Positions 45,301 through 56,358 of a stretch of DNA of 64,000 nt are shown in pieces. The position numbers and the translations under genes are program-made. Positions within the stretch are counted from its first letter, which is position 1; each line of letters starts with the position of its first letter. The notes under the pieces are model-generated. The model saw only the letters and a list, made by a program, of their open reading frames with translations, was not told the origin of the DNA and searched no databases. Source of the stretch: Hordeum vulgare subsp. vulgare (taxonomy: Eukaryota > Streptophyta > Magnoliopsida > Poales > Poaceae); the NCBI RefSeq assembly GCF_904849725.1, contig NC_058524.1, positions 553,539,763 through 553,603,762 on the forward strand, written 5' to 3'.

Positions 45301-45632
45301 TGTATTATGAAGACGAAGCGGCGCGCGTGTACGCGGAGTTTGTCAAGTCATTCGAGGGTGAAAGCGCATTTGGGTCAAAGTTTGTCCGAGGGGGTGTTAT
45401 CCATCCCAATGCCAAGCTGAGAGCTGATTCTGAAAGTTAGTGATAGGGGTTTCATTCTCCTCTACTTTGCCATGGTTACCTTCCAGTTTTTAGTTTCAGT
45501 ATCAATCATGATTGATATATGCACTGTTTCTTTTATTGATCTAATTAATCAAGAGGCTGCCCTTTTTATTCATTCGCCGATGACAGGTGGAAATTCCAAA
45601 GATAGGGGGTCTGTTCCAAAGAAGGGCAGTAG
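45301..45632 (+). pseudogene. Captured two-exon fragment of RRC1/SR140-like splicing factor
   Basis: Exon 1 (45301-45435) encodes YEDEAARVYAEFVKSFEGES, then FVRGGVIHPNAKLRADSE. A gt donor is at 45436. The intron runs to gacag at 45586. Exon 2 (45587-45632) continues the frame with SGNSKDRGSVPKKGSR, and a donor gtaactg follows. This is the conserved N-terminal region of plant RRC1 (U2-associated SR140 family, a splicing factor acting in phytochrome B signalling), which carries VRGG and GSV.KKGSRYVPSF motifs. The intron is kept and the phase is correct, so genomic DNA, not cDNA, was captured. The strand is opposite to the Helitron. Confidence 0.8.
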
Positions 45633-46465
45633 GTAACTGAAATAAATACTTGATTTCTAGAAGATGGTATCCTGTGGCACCACGGCTATATCTTTACACA
45701 GTCATGTGCTGATATACCCAGAAATGAGAATTCAGAGACCAAGCATGAGCAGTTTTGAAACGCCTGATGATATATATTCTGGCTTATAATTTACTATATG
45801 TTACAATTATGACTCCTAAATTATTTGTTTATTTACCTTTTGTTGCCAAGGGTTGAATGCATTTAAAAAATGTGTGGTCTCAAGAAGAAAATAAATAGTC
45901 TTGTCTGGCCTTATGAACAGCCATGCCATCTCATTTCATGACACATAGTGCACCTGCATTTATACTGTAGGGCAGACTATAATTCTGCTTTCTCAACATA
46001 GCTATTCATCGTTGCGCTGACCTAATGCTCAAGATCTTGATAGTGTATTAGTGCTGCAGAATTTGTGTTCTCCTTTGTTTACGGGTAATGTGGTCATGAC
46101 TTTGTAGAGTCACATACCACAAAGAGAGTATCCATGTTGTTTCTATCAAAGTGCAATTAATCACGAGATTACTCTAAATTTGTAGAACATGTATGAATAA
46201 TAATTCATCCCCAGCAAATGCCATATTTAATGGTATTACTGTAATAACTACCAAATGCATCAAGCTTTTGTGAAGTTTCTGAATGTCAATGACGCCGATT
46301 CTACTCTCCTATAATCTGATGCCGTCCGGTCGGGATAAGTGAGGGGAGAGGGAGCAGGACATACCTGACCGCGACGCCGTCCGGTCTGGAACCGCCGTCG
46401 CCGCTGTCCCTTCGTTTAGGGTGGAGGAGGAGGTCCGTTGAGCGGCGGGAGGAGGCGCGGTGGCG

Positions 46466-46597
46466 GGGGGAGGCGAGGCTGGCGATGGTGAGGCCGGAGA
46501 GGAGGTCAAACTTGAACTTGTCGAGGCCGTAGTGGGGCACCCACTCTAGCGCCGGCACGAAGTACTTGAGCGCGCCCCACGCGGCGGGAGGGGTCAC
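46466..46597 (-). pseudogene. Captured N-terminal fragment of a sulfate transporter (SULTR/SulP)
   Basis: The minus strand encodes about 44 codons with ALKYFVPALEWVPHYGLDKF, then DLLSGLTIASLASP. The LEW.P.Y....F..D...GLTIASLA block is the signature just before and in the first membrane helix of plant sulfate transporters. After SLASP the frame changes to arginine/serine-rich sequence without similarity, so the fragment ends or is shifted there. The GC-rich sequence upstream (46600-46860) has a run of 20 G at 46654-46673. Confidence 0.65.
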
Positions 46598-46965
46598 GGC
46601 GGCGGGCGATGGGAGGGGTCGCGACGAGCGGGGGGCGAGGGGTCACGGCGAGCGGGGGGGGGGGGGGGGGGGGAGGGGTCGCGGCGAGCGGCGGCCCAGC
46701 GGGGTGAGCGGGAGTGGCGCGCGGGGGCGAGCGCCGGCCGAGCGGGGCGAGCGGAAGCGGCGCGCGGGGGCGAGCAGGAGTGGCGCGGGGCCGGCGGGCG
46801 ATCGGAGTGAGCGGGGGTTTGCGGGAGCAGTTCGAGAGAGTGATCGATCGGGAGTTTTTGTTAGCGACGAAGTTTCGTTAACAACATAATTAAGCCGTTG
46901 ATTAAGTGATTAGACGGCTGAGATTGTGATTTGGATCTGCCCTCTCGTGCTTTTATTAGTAGAGA

Positions 46966-47728
46966 TGAGCGCAATAAGGTGACATAAGCAGGCTATAAGG
47001 ATTAGAATATTATATTTTTGCTTAGTTGAAGGAGAAAGGGGAGGAGAGAGAAGAGAAGCGGGCTCTTGGTGAGTAGCCAGCTGCAACACGAGACCCAAGA
47101 CACTTTGTGAGATTGTAAGATGGGCTAACTACTATTAAAGTAGTACACATCTAAAACTTACTATTGTACATGTCGGCTATTAGGTTGGCTCTATATGACA
47201 TGGCAACTCCTTGTAGACGATTGTTGGCTGTATTATTAACCATGCTCTAAGCAAGCGAGTCACTGAGGCATCCCGTGTCTCCGTGTACAAATTTTGAAGA
47301 ACATCGATCCCTCGTATACTTTCAGCACGCGGATCTAGAAATGCATGCCCATGCCAACTCCTCGGATGGGGACAGAGGGACTTGAACCATCACAATTTAT
47401 AAAGTCGACGGATTGTTTTTACTAGAAATTTCATTGTTATCAGTATTGCCATGTAGAATGGGACTTTTTCTTTGTCCTCGTCCGATTAATCCATTTTTTA
47501 AGTTCTTAAAAGTTTGAATTTCAGTTGAAGAATTTGATTATTCAATATTCGAATGAAGCCCAAGTCAAGCATGATCACCTACCACAGAGTCCAAATATTG
47601 TGGTCGACATACCTGATCGTGAACTGCTTTTATTCTAGAATAAGTGAAATCTTCTCGGCACTCTCCTTCATCTTTTGTGGCCCCGTCGGTCGGTATGTAT
47701 CAATCCCAACAAATTAGGGTACGACAAA
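46966..47728. other. Flank right of the Helitron with a DNA-transposon remnant
   Basis: The first part (to about 47249) resembles the end of a widespread plant DNA element: gaagcgggctcttggtgagt, then agccagctgcaac, ending tgttggctgtattattaacc, then atgctct. Its left part is missing, so the Helitron probably inserted in or beside it. The class is uncertain. From 47250 to 47728 I see no gene. Confidence 0.45.
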
Positions 47729-47747
47729 CACTAGTGGAAAACGGGCC
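47729..47747 (+). other. Left terminal inverted repeat of the CACTA element
   Basis: CACTAGTGGAAAACGGGCC is the conserved CACTA terminus. The preceding three bases (aaa, 47726-47728) are the candidate target duplication; the partner is outside the window. Confidence 0.85.
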
Positions 47748-47760
47748 TTTGGCCTGGACC

Positions 47761-47986
47761 CTTTAGTCCCGGCCTCCCTCTGGGCCGGGACTAAAGGCCC
47801 GGCCACGTCGCCCCAAATCGCAATGCCGCCCACGAGGCTTTGGTCTCGGCCCGTAAGGAGCATTTAGTCCCGGTTTGTGTCTCAAATCGGGACTAAAGGG
47901 CTACGCGGTGTGCATCCCGCATGTGCGCCACCTTTAGTCCCGGTTTGTGTCTCAAACCGGGACTAAAGTCCTCTGCCTATATATAT
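47761..47986 (+). promoter_or_regulatory. Palindrome cluster 1 and TATA box, before the transposase
   Basis: Three copies of CTTTAGTCCCGG...CCGGGACTAAAG lie at 47761-47796 (36 bp), 47862-47898 and 47932-47968 (37 bp each). The last ends 9 nt before TATATATATT (47978-47987). Subterminal repeats of CACTA elements bind the element's own TNP1/TnpA-type protein. Here they also occupy the promoter. Confidence 0.75.
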
Positions 47987-48284
47987 TGACCACAACCCCT
48001 CTCCCCTCTTCCTTGCATTTTTCTTGAATGGAAGAGTGTGGGTGTGTGCTAGCTCTCCATTTTTCTTGGATGCACTAGAGGTGTTTGTTGAAATGTGTGT
48101 TAGAGCGATGCCGCTTCAGTTCACCGAACACAACTACGATATGAGATGCCCGAGCAACGCTTAAACCTCTTCCTCTTTATTTCTACTTATTCTAAAAGGT
48201 TAGCAACTATATTTCCTCGTTTAGACCGTGCGGTACTAATTTTTAGGATCGTGATTGTATTTGATATACTGTCGTATAACGCAG

Positions 48285-51200
48285 ATGAGCCATCCATGAA
48301 TGTACGGTGATCGACGCACATCCGCTTACAGAGAAGGCGTGCATTCTTTTCGAGATGCAACCGATGCGAACAAGCATGGTGGTGGCTATATGTTTTGTCC
48401 ATGTGTTGAATGTCGGAATGAGAAGGATTACACTTCCTCAAGAGTCATTCAGAGCCACCTGCTTCGGTCCGGTTTTATGTCGGGCTATAATGTTTGGACC
48501 AAGCACGGAGAAAGAGGGGTTATGATGGAAGATGACGATGAAGAAGAAGAGAACGATGATGACAACTACCGATCTATGTTCCCTGAGTATGCTGATACCG
48601 CAATGGAAGACAATGAAGAAGAAGATCAGGATGAAGAACGGGAACCAGATGAGCCCGCTGATGATCTTGGCCGGGTCATTTCTGATGCACGACGAGATTG
48701 CGACACAAAAAAGGAGAGGATGCAGTTCGAGCAGATGTTACAGGACCACAACAAATTGTTGTACCCAACTTGTGAAGATGGCCAGAAGAAGCTGGGTAGC
48801 ACACTGGAATTGCTGAAGTGGAAGGCAGAGACCGGTGTGACTGACTCGTCATTCGAAAAGTTGCCGGTACTGATGAAGAAGATGCTTCCAAGAAAGAACG
48901 AATTGCCCGCCAGCACGTACGAAGCAAAGAAGCTTGTCTTCCCTCTAGGATTAGACGTGCAAAAGATACATGCATGCCCTAATGACTGCATCCTCTACCG
49001 CGGTAAGAAGTACGGGAATATGGATAAATGCCCGGTATGCACTGCATTGCGGTATAAGATCAGAAAAGATGACCCTGGTGATATTGAGGGCGAACCACCC
49101 AGGAAGAGGGTTCCTGCCAAGGTGATGTGGTATGCTCCTATAATACCACGGTTGAAACGTCTGTTCAGAAATAAAGATCATGCGAAGTTGTTGCGATGGC
49201 ACATGGAAGATCATATGAAAGACGATAAGTTGAGGCACACCGCTGATGGTCGGCAGTGGAGAAAAATCGAGAGAGAGTTCCCGAGATTTGTAGCTGACGC
49301 AAGGAACTTACGGTTTGGTCTAAGTACAGATGACATGAATCCTTTTGGGGAGCAGAGTTGCAGTCATAGCACCTGGCCCGTTACTCTATGTATCTACAAC
49401 CTTCCTCCTTGGTTGTGCATGAAGCGGAAGTTCATTATGATGCCAGTGCTTATCCAAGGTCCAAAGCAACCCGGCAACGATATTGATGTGTACCTAAGGC
49501 CATTAGTTGATGAACTTTTACAGCTGTGGGCCGAACCAGGTGTACGTGTGTGGGATGAGCACAAACAAGAGGAATTTGACCTTCGAGCGTTGCTTTTCGT
49601 AACCATCAATGATTGGCCTGCTCTTAGTAACATTTCAGGATAGTCAAACAAAGGATACAATGCATGCACGCACTGTTTGGATCACACAAAAAGTATATAT
49701 CTGGACAAATGTAGGAAGAATGTGTACCCGTACAATCGTCGTTTTCTTCCGCCCAAGCATCCCTTAAAGAAAAAAGGCAAGCATTTCAATGGCAAGGCAG
49801 AACCCCGGGGGAAGCCTGTCATCCGTATTGGTGCTGAAGTATTCGATATGGTCAAAGATTTAAAAGTAATCTTTGGAAAGGGTCCTGGCAGCCAACCTGT
49901 TCCTAACGGCCCTGATAAGCGCGTACCCATGTGGAAGAAGAAATCTATATTTTGGGAGCTACCCTACTGGGAAGTTCATGAGGTCCGCTCGGCAATCGAC
50001 GTGATGCACCTGACGAAGAATCTCTGCGTGAATATTCTAGGCTTCCTGGGCTTGTATGGGAAGTCAAAAGATACACGGGAAGCACGGGAGGACCAGGAAC
50101 GTCATAAAGGAAGAGATGGCATGCATCCAAGGCAGTTTCAAGGGCGTGCCAGCTACGCTCTTACTAAGGAAGAGAAGGAAATCTTCTTTGAAGTCCTTTT
50201 CAGTATCAAGGTCCCGACTGGCTTCTCGTCGAATATAAAGGGAATCATAAATATGAAAGACAAAAAATTCCAAAACCTAAAGTCTCATGACTGCCACGTG
50301 CTTATGACGCAATTGCTTCCGGTTGCATTGAGGGGAATTCTACCGGAAAATGTTCGCCTGGCAATTGTGAAGGTATGTGCATTCCTCAATGCAATTTCTC
50401 AGAAGGTAATCGATCGAGAAAGTCTATCAGGGTTACAGATTGATGTGGTTCAATGTCTGGTCAGCTTTGAGTTGTTGTTCCCGCCATCCTTCTTCAATAT
50501 AATGACACACCTCCTAGTTCACCTAGTCGAAGAGATTAGAATTCTCGGTCCTGTGTTTCTACACAATATGTTCCCCTTTTCGAGGTTCATGGGAGTCTTA
50601 AAGAAATATGTTCGTAACCGTGCTAGGCCAGAAGGAAGCATCTCCAAGGGCTATGGAACAGAGGAGGTCATTGAGTTTTGTGTGGACTTTCTTTCTGGCC
50701 TTAAGCCGGTTGTTGTTCCTGAATCTCGGTATGAGGGTAGGCTGACAGGAAAAGGCACACTAGGAAGGAAACAAAAGTATGTATGGACGGGCATTCTTTC
50801 TCTCAAGCACACTACACAGTTCTACACAATTCCACCGTGGTGGCTCCGTATATCGTGAGACACAAGAATATTCTACGCTCCGAAAACCCGGGGAAGGCTG
50901 ACTCTTGGATTAAAGGGGAACACGAGAATACTTTTGGCAGTTGGTTCCAGACACATCTCATGAATGACGAAATCGTTGGAGATCAGCTGTACTGTTTGGC
51001 CAGGCCACCATCTTCGACTATATGTACTTTCCAAGGGTATGAGATAAATGGGAATACATTTTACACGGTTGCCCAAGATAAAAAGAGCACCAACCAAAAT
51101 AGTGGTGTCCACTTTGATGCAACAGACGAGAATGGGCACTGTTTGGAAACATATTACGGGTACATAGAGGAGATATGGGAACTTGACTATGGACCTACTT

Positions 51201-51601
51201 TTAAGATCCCTTTGTTTCGGTGCAAATGGGTGAAGCTGACAGGAGGCGGGGTAGTTGTAGACCAAAAGTACGGCATGACAATAGTGGATCTCAACAATCT
51301 TGCGTACATGGACGAACCATTTGTCCTAGCCAATGATGTCGCTCAGGTTTTCTATGTGAAGGACATGTCTACAAAAACGAGAAAAAGAAATCAGCAAAAG
51401 AAGATATCGTCCAATGAGCCAAAACGCCACATAGTTCTTTCAGGGAAAAGAAACATCGTGGGAGTAGATGACAAGACAGACATGTCAGTAGATTATAATA
51501 AGTTTCATGAAATTCCGCCCTTCAAAGTGAAAACTGACCCAAGCATCCTACTGAATGATGAAGATTCTCCATGGCTACGACCCAGAAGAAAACAGAAATA
51601 A
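48285..51601 (+). pseudogene. TNP2-like CACTA transposase, three lesions
   Basis: This is the transposase that binds and cuts CACTA ends. ATG at 48285 follows a gcag acceptor-like site and begins MSHP, then TGA at 48297-48299 stands where related proteins have tryptophan (TGG to TGA). Next comes the transposase-associated domain (MYGDRRTSAYREGV, then FCPCVECRN), an acidic linker (48520-48660) and the Transposase_21 core (DKCPVCTALRYK near 49022, then LRWHMEDHMK). TAG at 49641-49643 replaces a codon in LSNISG, probably CAG to TAG. The same frame continues with IDVMHLTKN and the DUF4218 region (FPFSRFMGVLKKYVRNRARP). A frameshift near 50800 moves the DUF4216-type end to 50783-51601. Each lesion alone would abolish the protein. 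Confidence 0.9.
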
Positions 51602-51677
51602 TAGATAGGAATATTGGTGCAATAATGTAATAATGTATTAAACCTTTTATGTAATGCATGTAAGGAATGTACTAAAT

Positions 51678-51742
51678 TTCAAACACTTTTCATTTTCATA
51701 GTTTTGTCAAATTCTCAAATATGCAAAAAGAATTTTAATAAA
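51678..51742 (+). repeat. Isolated partial unit of the 163-bp repeat
   Basis: The sequence atttcaaacacttttcattt, then tcatagttttgtcaaattctcaaatatgc, then aaaaagaattttaataaa is the second part of the 163-bp unit found at 54679-55376. It stops abruptly where the 337-bp array begins. Confidence 0.85.
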
Positions 51743-54678
51743 CCTTTGTAAGAGATGAGTTCTCGTTCGAAACGCTCATACTTCGAGAGAGATTGTCCGT
51801 TTTGTACACGAAGTGCATCCAGTTTTTGTCGTAGCCCTCTCAACTTTTTAACACATGCTATGTGGGTGAAATTATGATAGCATGCCAACTTTCAACATTT
51901 TCAGAGTTCATTTGTAGTGCTTTTCAATTTTAGGGTCAACTAGCTCAAAAAAAAAAGTAAAGGCATGAAATATACCAAGTTAAGTCGGAAATTGTTGAAA
52001 TTTTGTGATGTGCCTTTGAATGGTGCATTTTGAACACACAAAAAGTATGGAGTTCAAATAAGTTCAAAAAAATGAAATCCCTTTGTAAGAGATGAGTTCT
52101 CGTTCGAAACTCTGATACTTCGAAAGAGATTGTCCGTTTTATACACGAAGTGCATCCAATTTTTGTCGTAGCCCTCTCAAATTTTTAACACATGCTATGT
52201 GGGTGAAATGATGATAGCATGCCAACTTTCAACATTTTCAGAGTTCATTTGTAGTGCTTTTCAATTTTAGGGTCAACTAGCTCAAAAACAAATAAGTAAA
52301 TTCACGAAAAATACCAAATGAAGTCAGTAATTGTTGAAATTTTGTGATGTGCCTTTGAATGGTGCATTTTGAACACACAAAAAGTATGGATTTCAAATAA
52401 GTTGAAAAAAATGAAATCCCTTTGTAAGAGATGAGTTCTCGTTCGAAACCCTGATACTTCGAGAGAGATTGTCCGTTTTGTACACGAGGTGCATCCAGTT
52501 TTTGTCGTAGCCCTCTCAACTTTTTAACACATGCTATGTGGGTGAAATGATGATAGTATGCCAACTTTCAACATTTTCAGAGTTCATTTGTAGTGCTTTT
52601 CAATTTTAGGGTCAACTAGCTCAAAAAAAATAAGTAAATGCACGAAATATACCAAATTAAGTCAGAAATTGTTGAAATTTTGTGATGTGCCTTTGCATGG
52701 TGCATTTTGAACACACAAAAAGTATGCAGTTCAAATAAGTTCAAAAGATGAAATCCCTTTGTAAGAGATGAGTTCTCGTTCGAAACCCTCATACTTCGAG
52801 AGAGATTGTCCGTTTTGTACACGAAGTGCATCCAGCTTTTGTCGTAGCCCTCTCAAATTTTTAACACATGCTATGTGGGTGAAATGATGATAGCATGCCA
52901 ACTTTCAACATTTTCAGAGTTCATTTGTAGTGCTTTTCAATTTTAGGGTCAACTAGCTCAAAAAAAAAGTAAATGCACGAAATATACCAAATTAAGTCAG
53001 AAATTGTTGAAATTTTGTGATGTACCTTTGAATGGTGCATTTTGAACACACAAAAAGTATGGAGTTCAAATAAGTTCAAAAAAAATGAAATCCCTTTGTA
53101 AGAGATGAGTTCTCGTTCGAAACCCTAATACTTCGAGAGAGATTGTCCGCTTTGTACACGAAGTGCATCCAGTTTTTGTCGTAGCCCTCTAAACTTTTTA
53201 ACAAATGCTATGTGGGTGAAATTATGATAGCATGCCAACTTTCAACATTTTCAGAGTTCATTTGTAGTGCTTTTCAATTTTAGGGACAACTAGCTCAAAA
53301 AAAAAGTAATTGCACGAAAAATACCAAATTAAGTCAGAACTTGTTGAAATTTTGTGATGTGCCTTTGAATGGTGCATTTTGAACACACAAAAAGTATGGA
53401 GTTCAAATAAGTTCAAAAAAAGAAATCCCTTTGTAAGAGATGAGTTCTCGTTCGAAACCCTTATACTTCGAGAGAGATTGTCCGTTTTGTACACGAAGTG
53501 CATCCAGTTTTTGTCGTAGCCCTCTCAACTTTTTAACACATGCTATGTGGGTGAAATGATGATAGCATGCCAACTTTCAACATTTTCAGAGTTCATTTGT
53601 AGTGCTTTTCAATTTTAGGGTCAACTAGCTCAAAAAAAAAAGTAAATGCACGAAAAATACCAAATGAAGTCAGAAATTGTTGAAATTTTGTTATGTGCCT
53701 TTGAATGGTGCATTTAGAACACACAAACAGTATGGAGTTCAAATAAGTTCAAAAAAAGAAATCCCTTTGTAAGAGATGAGTTCTCGTTCGAAACCCTCAT
53801 ACTTCGAGAGAGATTGTCCGTTTTGTACACGAAGTGCATCCAGTTTTTGTCGTAGCCCTCTCAACTTTTAACACATGCTATGTGGGTGAAATGATGATAG
53901 CATGCCAACTTTCAACATTTTCAGAGTTCATTTGTAGTGCTTTTCAATTTCAGGGTCAACTAGCCCAAAAAAACAAAAGTAAATGCACGAAGTATACCAA
54001 ATTAAGTCATAAATTGTTGAAAATTTGTGATGTGCCTTTGAATTGTGCATTTTAAACACACAAAAAGTATGGAGTTGAAATAAGTTCAAAAAATGAAATC
54101 CCTTTGTAACACATGAGTTCTCGTTTGAAACCCTTATACTTCGAGAGAGATTGTCTGTTTTGTACACTAAGTGCATCCAGTTTTTATCGTACCCTTCTCA
54201 ACTTTTTAGCACATGCTATGTGGGTGAAATGATGATACCATGCCAACTTTCAACATTTTCAGAGTTCATTTGTAGTGCTTTTCAATTTTAGGGTCAACTA
54301 GCTCAAAACAAATAAGTAAATGCACGAAAAATACCAAATGAAGTCAGAAATTGTTGAAATTTTGTGATGTGTCTTTGAATTGTGCATTTTGAACACACAA
54401 AAAGTATGGAGTTCAAATAAGTTCAAAAAAACGAAATCCCTTTGTAAGAGATGAGTTCTCGTTCGAAACACTGATACTTCGAGAGAGATTGTCCGTTTTG
54501 TACACGAAGTGCATCCAGTTTTTGTCGTAGTCCTCTCAACTTTTTAAGACATGCTATGTGGGTGAAATGATGATAGCATGCCAACTTTCAATATTTTCAG
54601 AGTTCATTTGTAGTGCTTTTCAATTTTAGGGTCAACTAGCTCAAAAAAATAAGTAAATGCACGAAAAATACCAAATAA
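51743..54678 (+). repeat. 337-bp tandem array, about 8.7 units
   Basis: Unit starts (cctttgtaagagatgagttc) lie at 51743, 52080, 52419, 52756, 53093, 53428, 53764, 54101 and 54439. The period is 335-339 bp; the last unit is partial. Each unit has gattgtccgttttgtacacg, then aagtgcatccag, then tgccaactttcaacattttc. Differences between units are scattered. The short ORFs on the minus strand that recur in several units are by-products of the repeat. It lies inside the CACTA element, 3' of the transposase. Confidence 0.95.
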
Positions 54679-55376
54679 TAGTTTGGATAGTCAAAATAAT
54701 TAATTTTGAAAATAGAAAATAGTTTTGAATTATTTATTCAATTTCAAACACTTTTCATTATCATAGTTTTGTCAAATTCTCAAATATGCAAAAAGAATTT
54801 TAATAAACATAGTTTTTAATTGAAAATAACAAAATAGTTAATAGTTTGGATAGTCAAAATAATTAATTGTGAAAATAGAAAATAGTTTTGAATTATTTAT
54901 TCAATTTCAAACACTTTTCATTATCATAGTTTTGTCAAATTCTCAAATATGCAAAAAGAATTTTAATAAACATAGTTTTTAATTGAAAATAACAAAATAG
55001 TTAATAGTTTGGATAGTCAAAATAATTAATTTTGAAAATAGAAAATAGTTTTGAATTATTTATTCAATTTCAAACACTTTTCATTTTCATAGTTTTGTCA
55101 AATTCTCAAATATGCAAAAAGAATGTTAATAAACATAGTTTTTAATTAAAAATAACCAAATAGTTAATAGTTTGGATAGTCAAAATAATTAATTTTGAAA
55201 ATAGAAAGTAGTTTTGAATTATTTATTCAATTTCGAACATTTTTCATTTTCATAGTTTTGTCAAATTCTCAAATATGCAAAAAGAATTTTAATAAACATA
55301 GTTTTTAATTGAAAATAACAAAATAGTTAATAGTTTGGATAGTCAAAATAATTAATTTTGAAAATAGAAAAAAATT
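54679..55376 (+). repeat. 163-bp AT-rich tandem array
   Basis: Units start (tagtttggatagtcaaaata) at 54679, 54842, 55005, 55168 and 55331, an exact 163-bp period, about 4.3 units. The partial unit at 51678-51742, on the other side of the 337-bp array, shows that the longer repeat expanded inside this one. Confidence 0.95.
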
Positions 55377-55377
55377 G

Positions 55378-55475
55378 AAACTATATGAGAATTTATAGAG
55401 AAAATTAAACCTAAATTCAAAGTGACCTCACTTTGAATTCAGGTTGAATTTTCTCCATAATTTCAAATATAGTTT
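55378..55475. repeat. Near-perfect hairpin with 48-bp arms
   Basis: The arms 55378-55425 and 55428-55475 are reverse complements with about six mismatches by eye, separated by cc. The centre reads aaattcaaagtga-cc-tcactttgaatt. If transcribed, it would form a foldback RNA of about 100 nt. It lies directly after the 163-bp array. Confidence 0.85.
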
Positions 55476-55622
55476 TAATTTTTAAATTTACAGTCTGTTT
55501 AGGCTCGTAAGCGTGCTTTAGAGAGGAGCTCGATGGAGATGCTGCGACGAGGCTTATAAACTAGTGTCAGTGCCCTCGCTGGGCGAGGTGGGACTAAACT
55601 TATCATGCAGCCAGCGGAGGGG

Positions 55623-55901
55623 CTTTAGTCCCGGGTGGAGCCACGACCCGGGACTAAAGCCCCCCCGTGTGCCGCCTGCCGAAAAGGGGTCTTTAGCCCC
55701 GGGTCGTGGCTAGACCCGGGACTAAAGGGTGTCTTTAGTCCCGGCTCGAGCCCCGACCCGTGACTAAAGCCCCTTGTTTCCCGCCTCCTCGCCTGCCGAA
55801 AAGGGGTCTTTAGCCCCGGGTCGTGGCTCCACCCGGGACTAAAGGGTGTCTTTAGTCCCGGTTCGAGCCCCGAACCGGGACTAAAGATCCTATTATATAT
55901 A
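55623..55901 (+). promoter_or_regulatory. Palindrome cluster 2 and TATA box, before the 133-aa ORF
   Basis: Five 37-bp palindromes of the CTTTAG(T/C)CCCGG type lie at 55623-55659, 55691-55727, 55733-55769, 55808-55844 and 55850-55886. The last ends 7 nt before TATATATAC (55894-55902). The unit cctgccgaaaaggggtcttt appears twice between them. The arrangement repeats cluster 1. Confidence 0.75.
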
Positions 55902-56358
55902 CGGTGCGGACGAAAATCCATTTCATTCTCTTCTTCCTCTCGCTCGCCTCTCCTGCCCGGCGCGACAACGGATCCTCGACGTCGCCAGGCTGCCCGCCGT
56001 CGTCGTCGCCCTGCCGTCCTCCTCGCCGGCCTCCTCGCCGTCCTCCTCGCAGGCCTCCTCGTCGCCCTGCCGTCCTCCTCGCCGGCGCCGTCGCCCTGCC
56101 CACTCCGGTAAGCCCCCCGCCCCTTCCTCCTCCCCAACAGGTACGAAGGACGAGCCGCCGGCGCCCGCCGGCGGGGACGCCACCGCCACCGTCGTGCCGG
56201 CCGGTGAGGAGGAGAAGAAAAGAAGAAAAAGGAGAAGAAAAGAAAAAAAAAAGGAGAAGAAAAGAAGAAAAGATTTTTTTTGTCATTTAATTCCTATTGT
56301 TATTAGGTTTGTGCTAGATTATTAGGGTTAGTAATATTTAGAATTAGGTTAGGGTTAC

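Larger units (their letters stand above)
40408..46965 (-). mobile_element. Non-autonomous Helitron carrying gene fragments (6.6 kb)
   Basis: On the minus strand the element starts TCTCTACTAATAAAAGCACG (46965 downward), the typical plant Helitron 5' end, and finishes GCACGTGCCCGTGTACTAG (to 40408). It therefore ends in CTAG with a short hairpin (CACG/CGTG) 7-8 nt before it. Flanking bases are A at 40407 and T at 46966, the AT target used by Helitrons, without target duplication. There are no terminal inverted repeats. No Rep/helicase ORF is present. Inside lie pieces with homology to at least four host genes in both orientations, several with intact exon borders. This matches gene-capturing Helitrons of grasses. 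Confidence 0.8.

Noticed and set aside
46566..46889. 107-codon glycine/arginine-rich ORF on the plus strand near the Helitron 5' end
   Set aside because: It runs through a GC-rich region with a 20-G run; composition explains the open frame.
52277..54176. Recurrent short minus-strand ORFs (70-95 codons) in the 337-bp array
   Set aside because: They recur with the repeat but vary in length and are broken by indels between units, so there is no sign of coding selection.
51743..54678. CRISPR-like appearance of the regular 337-bp repeats
   Set aside because: Units are full-length tandem repeats without unique spacers, in a plant transposon.
55625..56286. Arginine-rich minus-strand ORFs of up to 170 codons
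   Set aside because: They span palindrome cluster 2 and the GC-rich leader of the CACTA unit in opposite sense; no homologous frame at clusters 1 or 3.
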